DNA of 64,000 nucleotides, from the NCBI GenBank assembly GCA_007922305.1, contig ML677335.1, positions 37,640,642 through 37,704,641 on the forward strand, read 5' to 3'. Origin of the DNA: Dermatemys mawii (lineage: Eukaryota > Chordata > Testudines > Dermatemydidae). This document shows, piece by piece, positions 12,541 through 25,139 of the stretch. Under the pieces are notes generated by a model. The model was not told the DNA's origin. It ran no database searches and saw only the letters and a list, made by a program, of their open reading frames with translations. Position 1 is the stretch's first letter. Every line of letters starts with the position of its first letter. Both the position numbers and the translations under genes were made by a program.

Positions 12541-12734
12541 TGATGGGTACTGTATAAGTGCTTACGATATATGACATACTTTGGATAGATAATGCTGACT
12601 AGCAATTAAGGGTAGCAATCTGGGAGTTCAGATTTGTGGAACTGCAGCTTTGCCACAGTCTCATTGCATGAACTTGCTTTTCTATTGTTTTGTTTTCCCA
12701 TCATTACTACTTATTTTTCCTTTTTGTACTTTAG

Positions 12735-12905
<171 letters not shown>

Positions 12906-13158
12906 TAGCTGCTGGGCAGCATTACCACTGGAGATTTAGGCATGGAATCAAGAGGATTCTGATTGGACTTTTAAGTCAGGATGGGCCCAAAATGCAACTT
13001 GGGGTAACAGTGTACGGACAATGATGAGCTGCAGGTTTTTGTTCCCAGTGAACACAAAAAAGCAATTTCTATTCATCTAGGAAAGAATTTGCAGCACAAG
13101 TGTAAGCAAGTATTATCATGGGTTTTATGCCAAATTACCTATGCAAACAAGATACTGT

Positions 13159-13210
13159 GTCATAGAGTTTAAGGCCAGAGGGGACCACCAAATCATCTAG
13201 TCTGACATCC
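13159..13210 (-). mobile_element. CR1-like LINE 3' end fragment
   Basis: TCATAGAGTTTAAGGCCAGA followed by GGGACCACCAAATCATCTAG and TCTGACATCC matches the characteristic antisense 3' terminus of a CR1-like family. The same terminus occurs at 24533-24585. Confidence 0.7.
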
Positions 13211-13318
13211 TTTGCTCACTGTCTTGACTAGCTTGCCTATCACTGTCTCAGAGTTTCAAAATTTGGGTACCCTTCTCTTCATTGGAAAAATTCTCCAGAT
13301 CAGAAAGGGTCTGTCTCT

Positions 13319-13597
13319 CAGGGCTGGCTCCAGGTACCAGCGAAGCAAGCTGGTGCTTGAGGTGGCCAAAATTAGGGGGTGGCACTCCCTCTGTTAATGG
13401 GGCAGCACATTTTCCCATTCGGCGGCAGGGCAATGAGTCCGCTTCTGTCTTTGGTGGCAATTCGGCGGCAGCTCTTGCGGCATGACTTAGGGTTTTCTCT
13501 TTTTTTCTTTTTTTTTTTTTCCGCTCCTTGGGGCAGCAGAAAAGCTGCAGCCAACTGTCTCTATACAGCAACCAGCACAAAGGGGTCCCAGCCCTGA
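13319..13597. mobile_element. probable non-autonomous hAT-like element
   Basis: It starts CAGGGCTGGCTCC and ends GGTCCCAGCCCTG, an inverted terminal pair. The interior is GC-rich, with CGGCGGCAGGG and TTCGGCGGCAGCTC repeats and a 25-base T-rich tract (13498-13522). The bases flanking the proposed ends do not match each other, so one boundary may be wrong. A 154-residue minus-strand frame crossing it is a shadow. Confidence 0.55.
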
Positions 13598-16074
13598 GTG
13601 GGACTTTTAGATGCTGTGGTAAATAATAAGGTTTAACAATAACAGGCCTCCTAATATTAGTGATTCTCCTCTCTCTGACACCAATTTTATTGCTGTTTAA
13701 CTTCACTGACACCAGTGTAATTATTCCTGATTTACGCCATCGTTTAGGAACATGACATTTTCATCTCCATGTCAATTCATCTGGACAATGTTTTAAGATT
13801 AGTGATGGAGACAAACACAGGATTGAGCCCAACATACTATTCCCCGGGGATAACACAGTGACAGTGACACAGTAAAGCTAGACAGGCTAGGTGTAAAGAA
13901 AAAGGTATCTTGTTTTGTTATTAAGAAGTGATGCAGCAAGCAAGCAGAGTTGTAGGAAAGAGAGCTTTAGTAAATATGCTGAGATTCTAGAGACAGGAAT
14001 AGCAGCCTGGTCCCATCTTATATTCCCGAACCCCAGCATCTCATCAAAATAGCATCCCATGAAAACCTCCAGAAATGTTACTCTCCTTCACTTTCACTCA
14101 TCACACTACACTTCCATCCTGTACAAATGCTAGGAATACGCCATACATAGTCAGTCTGCTGGCAGAGAATTACAATCTTCAAGTGTGATGTGATTGGACA
14201 CAGATCTAATTTAGAGAAAGGTTGAGAAAATGGAGCTGAAGTGACAGTGAGATTACAGCAAAGCTGCAGAAATAAACACTATGAATATTTTCTGGTGAAA
14301 GTTACGTATGTAGGAAAGCCACTTGCCAGACTTGGAAACTAAGTTTGCTTGACCCAGTAGAAACAAACACTTAAGTTGGTCAGGGGAGACTGGAAATTCT
14401 ATATTGTACCTCCAACATTAGAGAAATCAGTTCACAAAGATCTCTTACATGTAAAATGAGCACAAAACATTGATATTGGGAGATTCTGGCTACATTGATA
14501 TCAAATAGGATACTGACTATGTAAAAAACACATTGCTAGTGTTAGTGCAGAATTGTTTCTTTATGCAGCCAGATAGAATCCGAGGCTAGTTCTGACCTCA
14601 TTCTTGGAAGTGAGTCAAGTATGAAAAGCACAGTTGACACTGATCAGGATCTAGGATCTAGTTATTAGACATGAAATACTTAAGAGAGCAAGTATCCAAA
14701 GATGCAACACCACAGTTTCTTACTTTAAGGTAGCCAGTTTGGAGTAAATGCAAGATACCTCAAGGAAAAATATGATGGAGATTTTATAATTTTGAGGAAC
14801 ATTTTTGAAAATAGAAAAATGGGAATTATTTAACACACTCCCTGGGAGGTGATTTGCTGCACATGTGATTCATCTTGGCTGAGTCTAAACAAGGATTAGA
14901 GCACTGTGCGATATAAAGAGCTGTATAAGGTTTAAGCAAAATGTGGAACTATCTAGTAAGGAAGAGAGAAGGCATTCCTGTAAAACAGGTAGAACAAGCT
15001 AATGACTGTAAATCAGTAAAATTTGAAGAGCAAATCAATTTACCAGCTGTCCAACCATAGAAGAATTGTTCAGACTTTTGATATATGCAACAGGTAAAAA
15101 GGAAAATGGATCCAATTAAAATGAGGTTAGGCGCTCTGAGGTTAGCAACCTGTAATGTCAAGGAAAGAGACTCAGGCCCAGTTACACAGGCACAGTCTCT
15201 TTGGGCCAGATTTGTATTGGTATTTAGCATCTAAAGATGCATCTAGGCATCTAATTGGATTTTCAAATCCAAGTTGAGCCACAGAATCATTTAAACAAAA
15301 ACAGGGAGAGCTCTGGTTCCTAACAAGAGGTTATAAATGACTCATATGTAAGAGTTTTAAACACAAAGCAAGCAGCAAAAGACAGCTCACATGGACTCCA
15401 TGAGTTCAACATGCTTCCTGGACTGATCCAAATACTATCAGCCCCATACATGACTTGGAGTAGTCAGCTGCCAAAGGGGCATCCAGGATATGTGGCAGAC
15501 TACAATCAGGAAGAGTAACAGGGATTTATAACTGTGTAGTGGGTCCTTAATTAAGGTCCTTAATACTTTGAGGACAACATCGTATATCTAGTTACTAATC
15601 CTCTGATCCAAAAAATCCAATAGTTTTCAAGAGGTTCATAAATAATTAGTTGAGTTTTATATTTTTTATTAAAAAATTAGTAAATCTAAATGCTTAGGAC
15701 CTGCTTTTTACAACCCCATATTCCAAGGCTGTGCCTTAAATGAGCATTCTATTTGCACACACAATTACTGTGTCTGAACACACAAATCAGCGGTTTGCAA
15801 ATGGTTAGTCAGTCACCTAAAAGGCAACTGTGAGTACACTTGGAACTGGCTCTGGGCTGTTGAAAATTCAGCCCTAAGAATTTTAACACGTTTCCGAGCA
15901 AGTAGATACTGAATGGGCCATGAAATACAAACACTAAAATGTTTTTATGAAGGTAGTACTATTCAGTTGCTTTTTTTTATTTAATTGCTTGCATACACAC
16001 ACACTAAAATACCACTATTATAAATAGTTTCACATTATTAAACCCATCTTAAATTTGGTCTGCTGATTCAAAAA

Positions 16075-16235
16075 AACAGGACTGGGAGCTAGCATTTTGG
16101 AATTTCATTCTTGGTTCAGACACCAATCTACTGCATGACTTTGGGCAAGCAATTGAAATTGTCTTGAGCCTCAGTTTCGTGATCTGTAATGGGGATATAC
16201 TGCTTACCTCCAACAAACGTTGTTAGGCTTAAATT
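16075..16235 (+). mobile_element. tRNA-derived MIR-like SINE
   Basis: It has the core motif ATGACTTTGGGCAAGCAATT, then GCCTCAGTTTCGTGATCTGT and AATGGGGATATACTGCTTACC, the usual 3' order of this family. The head is degraded. Confidence 0.75.
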
Positions 16236-16353
16236 AATTCATATTGGCAAAGTTCATTAAGATCTGTGGATTACATGGGATACATAGAACACCAGACCCT
16301 GAAGCCAGGTTTTGTCCTTTAGTTCCTTCCTGGTCCAGTTCTTGTTTTTAAAA

Positions 16354-16814
16354 TAGAGCTGGGTGGATAATGGATTTTTCAGTTGACTGGCAATTTCAAA
16401 AATATCATTTGGGTCAAAACAAAAATGATTTTTGTCTAAAGTTTCAGCTAATTGAAAGGGCAAAAAGTATCATTTCAGGCAAACAAAACATTTTGTTCTA
16501 CCCCAAATCAAATGTTTCATTTCAATTTAAAGCAAGTTATTACATTTTAAATTTTTTAAAAATACATCAAAAAGAAATTTCAAAATCAAAAATAGATTGG
16601 AATGCTAAAATAAAAAATGTTTCTCCTGAAAAATGTCAGAACAAACTATTTAACTTTTTGGAGGGGTTTTTTTGGGGAGAGGGGGCGCGGGAAGGGCGTG
16701 TTTTGACTGAAACAATTCACTAAGATTAATACAAATTCATGAAACGTTTCAGTGTCACTGAATCTGCATTTTTTGCTGAAAAATGTTTCAGTCGAAAAAT
16801 TTTACTCAGTTCTA
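16354..16814. mobile_element. AT-rich MITE-like element with TAGAGCTG-type ends
   Basis: It starts TAGAGCTGGGTGGAT and ends TTTTACTCAGTTCTA; the last 10-11 bases are imperfect inverted repeats. The interior alternates GAAAATTTTC-like foldback motifs and carries a G-rich island near 16660-16700. TA at both outer edges suggests a TA-target superfamily, but this is not proven. Confidence 0.55.
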
Positions 16815-17442
16815 GTCCAAATGCTTTGTGGTATTATCGGGGTAGGTCCTCTATTCAAAGTGTGCTGAGCAAATGCTACTTTGTTCAAGTACAAGAACTA
16901 AATTTACTATACTCCAGCATTTGTTCTTCCACTGAAAAGTCACAACACTTCAAAATGTCATTAGAGGGATACATCCCGATCACTCAGAATTCCCTTTTTT
17001 TTTAAGCCGATGATGATATGCAACAAGGCTTAATAGCACCAGGTGTTTGTAGCCAACAACATCCAAAGGTACAGGCCCAGAAAGGAAAAAGAATGGCCAG
17101 TGTTCTGCTTCTGTCAGTATTTGTCCTTTTTTAAAAATAATTTGTTGATATTGACAAGATTGTTGATGATGCAAGAATCTCAGTATTTCTTCAATGTTTC
17201 TTAACTGCAAAATGGTTGTGTTTAGCATCTTAACCCCCTGCTCATTCCTGTCACTACCATTTTATCAATGCTTGATTGTGATCTACAAAGGAAAAGGGCA
17301 TTGTGACATGAACATAATTAAAAGCACAAAAGGCCATATCCTCAATTGGTGATTTAGCCATATGAACATAGTCCCATTAATCAGTGTACACCAGCTGAGG
17401 ACCTGGCCTGAAAATAGTTACACAAAATCATTCCTAACTTCC

Positions 17443-18000
17443 ATTAATTAGAACAGCAGAACTCCATACTGGGTCAGACCTGTCCTGTCTTCTGACAGTG
17501 GCTGGTGCCAGATGCTCCAGAGGGAATGAACAGAACAGGGCATTTTGGAGTGATCCAGCCCCTGTTATCCAGTATATCAGCTTCTGCCAGTTAGAGATTT
17601 AAGAGTTGCATCGCTGACCATCTTGGTGAACACCCACTGATGGACCTATCCTCCATAACTTATCTAGCTCTTTTTTGAACTCATTTATAGTTTTGGCCTT
17701 CACAACATCCCCTGGCAACAAGTTCCAAAGGTTGACTATGCATTCTATGAAGAAGCACTTTCTTTTGTTTGTTTTAAACCTGATGCCTACTCTTTTCATC
17801 GGATCACCCCTAGTTCTTGTGTGAAGAAGTAAATAACACTTCCTTATACACTTTCTCCACACCATTCATGATTTTATAGACCTCCATCATATCTCCTGTT
17901 AGTTGTCTCTTTTCTAAGATGAGCAGTTCTAGTCTTTTTAATCTCTCCTCATATGGAAGTTGTTCATTTTGTCATCTTTTTCTTTACCTTTTCCAATACA
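17443..18000 (-). mobile_element. CR1-type LINE relic, antisense 3' part
   Basis: The minus strand of 17599-17865 encodes a decayed CR1 ORF2 C-terminus with VNLWNLLPGDVVKAKTINEF and KKELDK motifs. The flanking + strand carries the matching 3' UTR blocks (CATACTGGGTCAGACC, GCTCCAGAGGGAATGAACAG). It corresponds block by block to the relic at 45618-46566. It is non-functional. Confidence 0.85.
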
Positions 18001-18071
18001 AATGTATCTGTTTTGTGATGAAAAGACCAGACCTGCTTGCAGAATTCAAGGTGAGGGTGTACTCTGGATTT

Positions 18072-18411
18072 ATAGAGTGGCATTATGAAATTTTGTCTTA
18101 TTTTCTATCCATTTTCTAGTGTCAAATACAAACTAGTTGTCCTCAGCTTCCAAGCTTGTCACAACTGTTCCCACCTACATTTCTTTTCTTCCATCCCCTC
18201 CAGTGCCTCTGCTTGTTTCATATGCTCCGCAGTCTCTCTTTGTCTTCTCCCTTGCACACTTGGTCCTTTCTGCTTGAAGCAGCCACAAGTCCATGGGTTG
18301 GCTACCTGCTCTTTGCTCCTTACAATCCATTGAGTTCCAATGCCAGCTGCCAATAGAGAAGGTCTCTATTCAGTCTTGCACTGTTTCATAAATTTCATAA
18401 TGCCACTCTAT
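18072..18411. repeat. 21-bp perfect inverted repeat pair
   Basis: 18072-18092 and 18391-18411 are exact reverse complements (arm ATAGAGTGGCATTATGAAATT), about 300 bases apart. The left arm resembles a block of CR1 relics (compare GGTGGCATTATAATATTT near 46204), so a rearranged CR1 fragment is possible. The spacer contains no recognised element. Confidence 0.7.
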
Positions 18412-19939
18412 TCGTCATACCCTATCCATCCAAATTAGATTCAAATCTCTTCGGGGCAGGGTAAGTCTTCTCAATGTTTTTATAGCACCATTTACAAATA
18501 AGGCATTGGAGCTCTGTTAAAGAATGGATGGAAGAATTTGTATATTAGAAGTTGTTGCCGATGCTCCCCAAATAATAAATTATAATGAATTATCACACAC
18601 AGTTTGGTTGGATCTAGGCAGTGTCAAAACTTGTCACAGGTTGATGTAGCTTCAATTGATGGTTTATTTTTGCTTTGTGTGAGGCTCCCCATGTCTTATG
18701 ATTTTCATTCCTCAGTTGTTTCACTTCTGGTCCTCCACTCCTCCTTTCTGTGCTGCTGCCATGAAATCCCTATGGACCATTACAGGAGAGCTGGGACATG
18801 GAGCAGCATTAGAGGCTTGCGTGGCTCAAACCACACCAAGGAAAATCAATACAATGTATCATGCTGACAGAGCCCACCCTGACACTGCTCCAGAGAACTT
18901 TCTGGCTGGACTGTCACTTGAATTCTGTTTTTGAAAAAATATATCAAAAGTGCCTTTTTTACAGAGCAAAGTAGTTGTAAAGCAAATTTCCAAGAGGCAC
19001 TTGATCCTACCTTCTCTTCTTGCTAGTGCATTGGATTTTGCTGCCATTTATGATGCTTGTCACAGTGCTCCAGCAGTAGAGCCAGTCCCCATAGCCGCTC
19101 ACTTGGCATTCTTGGCAGCATCACAGTCCAGATGCCAAGCTCTGAATATTCATTTTCTCCCCTTATCCTCTTGTAGTAACACCTGTGTCCATGGTTTCTT
19201 CCTGGTTGGCCTCCTATCAAGCCATGTCTTTGACCTCCTGGCTTGTTTCATTGCTGTCTGTGATGACAGCTGTTGCATTGGTACAGAGTCAGCCAGCTGG
19301 TTACTGACTTGTCTTGTTGGATACCATTTTCTTCCAGCTGTTAGTAATTTATTCCCTTGGACCAAAAATAAACGTATTGTGTAAACAGATTCTCCATGAA
19401 ACCCAGGCTATTACTTGTATGGATCACCCAAAAAAAGGTAATTTTGTCAGTGGGGTTAACTTTACCCTTTAATAGCATGAAGCCAGGAGTAAAACTACTC
19501 ATGAGTAAACTGCCTTGTTCCAGCTGAAAAGGAAGGTAGGAAGTCCAAAAAAAGTACCATCAAATGGCATTTTGAACCAGAATTACTTTTCTGACCATAG
19601 CAGCATCTTAATTCCACAATTATCAAGAGATAGCAGTAAAACAACATCAACCAACATATAGCCATACTGACACAGTAGGGCATTAACACAGCCATAACCA
19701 CACCTCATATTACTTGTGCTAACATATGGCCTAACATATATCCTAATGTTCTATCTTCCGTACACAAAGAGTAACCAGAGACTTACAATCTGAATGACTC
19801 ATTTCAGCAAGGAACAAGAACAAGAATTAAAGTCACCATGAGAGAGCACAGTGTGTATATATATCACTACAAATTAACAGATTGCATCAGTTCTGCCTCA
19901 CAAAATGCCAGTTGCTTTGCACACAGCTGTCTTTTGTTA

Positions 19940-20060
19940 TTGTTTAACATTTTTATTGTGGTACTTCTAAAGGCCACAACTAAGTTGGGCTCCATTTGCT
20001 AGACACTGTACAAACATATAATAGCCTCAAAGAGCTTACTTCTATTAACATAATAGTGCG
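19940..20060. mobile_element. ancient L3/CR1-like 3' end relic
   Basis: TTATTGTGGTACTTCTAAAG, GGCTCCATTTGCTAGACACT and GTACAAACATATAATAG followed by CAAAGAGCTTAC correspond to the conserved terminal block of an old amniote LINE family. It is highly diverged. Confidence 0.5.
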
Positions 20061-21720
20061 TTACAAGTGAAAACAAGTATATTATTCCAAAGCTACTTGT
20101 ACCATTAAAAATGTATCACCCTAATGGAAGTGCATAATTAAACACACGGGATTTTTTTTATCTGTTAGTAGAAATGCAGAATTATGTCAGCTATAAACAA
20201 ACTGCCCTACTTATTAATATTACTTAAACTTCTGATATGATAGATCATTCTTATTTTCTTTTGGTTTAGCACAACACTTCATAATTTCATTCTTAGGGCT
20301 AAATTCATCACTGCATAACAAGACTGATGGAGATGTACCACATGGGCAAAATGTAGAGTGATACCACAGATACATTGTGTATACTTCGCATAAGATGATT
20401 AATTGCATTTAAAGTTCACATAGGAACTGCTATCTTTGAACAGGCCAATGATCTGACAATGGCTAATGCTGGATCCTTCAGAGAAAAGCAAGAACAAATC
20501 TATAATAATATTCATGTAATACCAGTGTCATGGGGAAAATTTCTGACCACTTGAGTATCACAAACTTTTGTAACTGTTATTCTGTCTGGTGTAATTGTAG
20601 AGTCTATTTTAATTCATACATGTCTAATCCTTTATTTAAACCATGCTAATCTATTTACCTCATTAAGACCTTGAAACAATTAATCCCATGGGTCAATTAC
20701 TGCTGTTTATTCACTTGCATTTGAATGTCATTAAGTTCCCCTTTCTGTTTCTATTACAAGCCTGGGCCTGGCTGGCCTTCTTTCTCTGTGCTCTTATTAT
20801 TTCATAGCTCTCCTCCACATATCAGCTTGTTCTCCCTTCCAAACAAGGTAATTTTAGGCTTAAAATACAACTCTAAGAGCAGGGCAGGTCATTCCAGTCC
20901 ATGGTCCAACTTGTGAGGGGAAAAGCGAACGTCCATGAAGACCCTCATGTGGAGATTCCCTCATTCAGTCCCATGGGAATGATCTTAAAGCATGCCCCCA
21001 GACAGGAAGAATCTTGCTGGATCTGCAGGAGACATTTTGTCTCCACCTTGGCTCTGCACCTTCATGCTCCTGTCAACCCCATCTCCTTGCGGGGTACAGC
21101 TCCGTTGGAGAGGAGCTGAATGATCTCTTCTAAGAGCATTTCATTTTTCTGGACCAGTTTTTCCTTTCCCCTGCATGTGTAGTCTCCAACCCTCCTGCAA
21201 ACACAGACTTAGGGACCCACTGAAAAGCCTCCACAGGTAGGGGGTGAGAGGGAGGGCCTCTTTCCACATAGGCAGGGAAAGATCCACAAAAGAGGGCTGT
21301 GAATCTCAAAAGGGATGATCAAAGCAAGAATATGAATTCTGTACCATATCTTTGAGACATAGCACAGTGAGCTTAGATCCATTACAGTACACACATCTGC
21401 GACTGTAAATTACCACTTGTAGGCAGGCAACGATCAACAGTGGTGCACTGTCCCTGGTATTACTTCCATTGCTCATGAAGACTCACTTTATTTTCTAACA
21501 ACTCATAAGGTTTCACTTGTTTTTGTTTTTTGGTGTTTTGTTTTGTTAATTATTTATTTACTGGGGTGGGGATTATAATAAAAAAAATGCTGACTGTGGG
21601 TTAGCAAAAGGCTTCAATTAAAAGTTAATTTAGGAAGCAAGCCTTGCTATTTAAATGTAGAATCATTTCAGCTTTATTCCATGCAGACAACAGGATAGTC
21701 ACTGCACTCAAACACCTCAG

Positions 21721-22023
21721 TAGAGATGGTCAGAATTTTCTTTTCTCCTCCCCCATCTCCCATACAAAGAAAACTTTATGTGAAAAATGAGATAGTTTTC
21801 AGTTTTTGTCAATTATAAAAAATTGGTTTTCATTGAAAAACAAAACACCCAAAACCCAATTTTTTTCAGTTTAAAACAGTTTCAGTTTTTCAGTCAACAC
21901 TTGAAAAATGTCATTGAAAAATGGATTTTTTTCCCATGAAATCATTCATAAACTGAAAAGCCATTTTCACAATGGAAATTTGTTGACAATTGTATTTTTT
22001 GTTTATTTGTTTTACCATCTCTA
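21721..22023. mobile_element. AT-rich MITE with perfect 10-bp terminal inverted repeats
   Basis: It is bounded by TAGAGATGGT and ACCATCTCTA, which are exact inverted copies. The 303-bp interior is dominated by TTTTCAGTTT and GAAAAATG foldback motifs. It resembles the element at 16354-16814 and the remnant near 30430-30667. It has no coding capacity. Confidence 0.7.
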
Positions 22024-22211
22024 CTTCTCAGTTTCTTATTTTTCCAGCAACCAGCACTTGTGGACAAAGAAACATAAGTGAAATTCCCTGATGGGGTTCT
22101 AAAGAGGTGCATCACAGAGCTTGCAGACCAGGGGAGAGGCCTGTGCTGTCTTTAAGCCACCTTTGTGCCCTCCAAAGCTTGGGGTGCTGAAAAGGCTCTT
22201 GACGTAACTTA

Positions 22212-22466
22212 GGCCTGATCTACACCTAAAACCTAGGTTGACCTAGCATCATCACTCAGGGCTGTAAAATAATGTCATGCAGCGTGCAACGTAGTTAGGT
22301 CGAGCTGTAGATGCACCTAGATGGAAGAATTATTCCACTGACCTAGCTACATCTCTCAAGTGGGTGGATTTACTCCAATGACAGAAAAACTCCTTCCATT
22401 GCTGTAGTGTCTATATTACAGCACTGTGGCAGCATCACTGTAGCACTTGTGCTGTAGACATCCCTT
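22212..22466. mobile_element. MITE-like element of the 'GTCTACACT' group
   Basis: It begins GGCCTGATCTACACCTAAAA and ends GTGCTGTAGACATCC, opposed TCTACA/TGTAGA ends. It has internal GTTAGGTCGAGCTGTAG and CCTTCCATTGCTGTAGTGTC blocks that recur in the copies at 48.9-50.8 kb. Confidence 0.6.
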
Positions 22467-23452
22467 TGATAGCCAGCATGCCTGTCTATGTCACTGAAGC
22501 TAGCTCAGAGTCTCTGCAGCCTGCCCTCAATACATCCCTCCTGCCATCAACCCCTTGTCCCCCAAGTACACCTCCCAGAACCTCAGGAGACAGCCTGATA
22601 GCTATCCTGCACTATGCCAGTGCAAGGGAAATTCTGCTGCAGCCGGACATGGGGCTTTCAGGGCCTCTTTACACCACTCTGGGCCTTTCACATGGTGTAA
22701 GAAGGGTGGAGCAGGAATGCTGCTCTCATCCTATAACTCTCCACATTGTTTTTTTTATGATGAAATATTTGTTTTATCGCTACTAATGAGAAAGGAATAA
22801 TAGGAATGGGGCAGATTAATTTTTACAGCAAATAACTTAGATACACAAAGCCAAACCCTTCAGTGCATTTAAATATTGAAGCAACACTTTTTCTTTTTTT
22901 TTGATGCAACCTCGCTATACACAGTGTCTGGAGATATAGTCCTCTAGCCTCATCAAAAAAGCAGCCCTAACACTGCTTTGTGCCTTCCAGCTGGCCCCAA
23001 GCAACCTAGTTTCCTGTGTTCATAACCCTTCTCTCCCCAGCCTGTATGTCGTAACGTGCTGGTAACAATAACATTTCTGAAATCTAAGTGGCTCCCAGGC
23101 CAAAAAGGCTGAGCTCAGTCATCACAGGGGGAACGCAAACCACGGAGAGGTATTGTTTCTGACAGTAGTCCAAGAAACTCTTGGCACTCTGAGGCATTCC
23201 CAACGTCCTTTGCCTTAGTTCCAGGAAAAACGATTCCTGAGGTCTTGTGTTTAAAAAAAAAAAGCTGGCTTAAATCAATAAACATGATAACTGCTATATT
23301 TTTCTCTTTAATCAGAGCACAGCTAGTACGTAGAAGCAATCAGAGCTGTGCCGAATGGCTCCTCTGTTTTAAGTGTAGCATTTCAAAGCTTCCAGAAGCT
23401 CTCCTCTTGTGGCATAAATTAACTCTTGTGGTGCCTGAACCTCAATTTAGAC

Positions 23453-23674
23453 CAGGGGTTCTCAAACTGGGGGGTTGGGACCCCTCAGGGGGTCATGAGG
23501 TTATTACACAGAGGGTCGTAAACTGTCAGCCTCCTCCCCAAACCCCGCTTTGCCTCCAGCATTTAGAATGGTGTTAAATATACTAAAAAATATTTTTAAT
23601 GTATGGGGGGGAGGTTAAACTCAGAGGCTTGCTATGTGAAAGGGGTCACCAGTACAAAAGTTTGAGAACCACTG
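23453..23674. mobile_element. short non-autonomous hAT-like element
   Basis: The ends CAGGGGTTCTCAAACTGGGG and AAAGTTTGAGAACCACTG are inverted repeats. The flanks ATTTAGAC (23445-23452) and ATTGAGAC (23675-23682) match at 7 of 8 bases. Length is 222 bp with no coding capacity. Its termini are related to those of the element at 361-1115. Confidence 0.9.
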
Positions 23675-23904
23675 ATTGAGACTGTATTGCAGATGGGGGT
23701 CAAACTTCAGGGAAGACATATATTATCCAACACATCTCCTTGGGTGACATATGAAGGAAATATTTGCGGGGGAGGAGGAAAAGGAGGGCATAGAGGGGGA
23801 GCTGACAGTTTTTCCCAATTGAAAACAGACCTTACTTTGCTTATTCATCTTGGTAACTTGGTTATATATAAAATATATATTACTATCCGTTACTAGACTG
23901 GCAG

Positions 23905-23975
23905 AACCACTGTGTGGCCTAGTGAAATGAGCACAGGGCTGGAATCCCAGTTCCTGAGTTCTAATCCCAAATTCT
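23905..23975 (+). mobile_element. tRNA-derived MIR-like SINE fragment
   Basis: Only the head is visible: GTGTGGCCTAGTGAAATGAG followed by CACAGGGCTGG and CAGTTCCTGAGTTCTAATCC, which are box A and box B-like blocks. Confidence 0.55.
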
Positions 23976-24532
23976 AATGCTCTGTTTTTAAGGAACTCAT
24001 TAATAGTCTGGTCCAAAGCCCACTGAAGTCAGCAGGAATCATTCTCAGGCTTTGAATGCTGGGAACGCTGTACTTGATCCAGCTAAGTACTGAAGTATGA
24101 TTAAGTTTAATTGTGTGCTAGTCCCTTGAAGTAAACGGAACTATGCACATTTACACCACTTCAGAATCTGGCCCCAAATGGACAAAGCATTGGGCCCTGT
24201 ACTGTAGAGAAAGGGATGAATAAGCTATTGGCAATTTCCACAAAATTAATTCCATTTGCTATTATTACTATCTGTGAAAGGCAATAAGTGAAAATGTTCA
24301 TCTCAGCAGTCAGAAACAAGAATGAACACAGCAAGAAGTTGCAGGTATCCTTTCTTGGGCTAAGTAGAATATAGTCGATTTTGGCTTATTTTATTCTTCT
24401 TTTAGAATGCAGTAAAATGTACCCCTTCAACTCTAGGTGGTTACTGCCTGCACAAAAAGTTTCAAATGGCCTTTTCGTTTTGATGCTCAGTATTTTAAAA
24501 GGGTTCCCCTGGAATGAGGAGCAGACATTTAA

Positions 24533-24585
24533 ATTCATAAACTCATAGACTTTAAGCCAGAAGGGACCACTGTGATCATCTAGTC
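24533..24585 (-). mobile_element. CR1-like LINE 3' end fragment, interrupted
   Basis: CATAGACTTTAAGCCAGAAG followed by GGACCACTGTGATCATCTAG is the same antisense terminus as at 13159-13210. It is cut at 24585 by the hAT insertion; a short continuation follows at 25140. Confidence 0.7.
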
Positions 24586-25139
24586 CCGGGGTAGGAAAAC
24601 TACGGCCCGCAGGACTGTCCTGCCCGGCCCCTGATCTCCCGGCTAGGGAGGCTGCCCCCAGACCCTCCCCTGCTGCCCGCCCCCTACCCGCAGCCACACC
24701 ACCATATGGGCAGCATTCTGGGGGGCAGGGATGTGCACTTCTATGGGGCCGTGTGCCTAGCTCTGGCTGGGCAGCTGCCAGATACGCTGCTCTGAGCGGC
24801 ATAAGGGGGTCAGGGGGTTGGATAAGGGGCAGGGTGTGCTGGGGGGCAGTCAGGGGACAGGGAGCAGGGGGCAGTTGGATGAGGCAGAGGTTCTGTGGGG
24901 GGTGGGCAGCCAAGGGATGCGAGGGTTGGATAGGGCGTGGGAGTCCCGGCGGTCTGTCAGGGGGTGGGGGAGTGGATAGGGGGCGGGGCAGTAAGGGGAC
25001 AGGAAGCGGGGGGTTGGCTAGGGGTTGGGTCCTGGGGGGCAGTTAGGGNNNNNNNNNNGGCCAGGCTGTTTGGGGAGGCCCTCCATACAATTTTGCAACC
25101 CCAATGTGGGCCTCAGGCCAAAACGTTTGCCCACCCCCG
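24586..25139. mobile_element. GC-rich non-autonomous hAT-like element with assembly gap
   Basis: Perfect 8-bp duplications ATCTAGTC lie at 24578-24585 and 25140-25147. The ends CCGGGGTAGGAAAACTACGG and CGTTTGCCCACCCCCG are imperfect inverted repeats. The interior is G-rich with GGGGGGCAG/GGGGACAGG-like units, which probably caused the gap at 25049-25058. The overlapping long frames, including 175 residues on the minus strand, reflect base composition rather than genes. Confidence 0.9.
25049..25058. other. assembly gap of ten N
   Basis: Ten undetermined bases lie within a G-rich tandem-like tract of the hAT element. The true length is unknown. Confidence 0.99.

Larger units (their letters stand above)
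1..12734 (+). other. ZCCHC24: 3' portion of the ZCCHC24 intron upstream of the penultimate exon
   Basis: This assignment follows from the in-frame acceptor at 12734. I looked for the upstream CCHC-knuckle exon (the NYLCHLCFNKGHY region of orthologues) and did not see it, so it should lie before base 1. The intron holds a CR1 relic (1-345), a hAT element (361-1115), an AT microsatellite (1355-1550), a MIR-like SINE (5012-5125), a possible LTR (6786-7156), two SINEs (7305-7412 and 11790-11893) and a solo LTR (9148-10268). The stretches 1560-5010, 5290-6780, 7425-9145, 10270-11775 and 11910-12425 are otherwise unique-looking AT-rich DNA in which I recognise nothing apart from the exon-like segment at 2871-2960 and the short direct repeat at 3002/7614. 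Confidence 0.8.

Noticed and set aside
13248..13712. 154-residue minus-strand open frame
   Set aside because: It crosses a hAT-like element and a T-rich tract (read as a Lys run) and shows no domain.
24386..24913. 175-residue minus-strand frame, Pro/Ala-rich
   Set aside because: It runs from unique DNA into the GC-rich hAT element; the composition explains its length.
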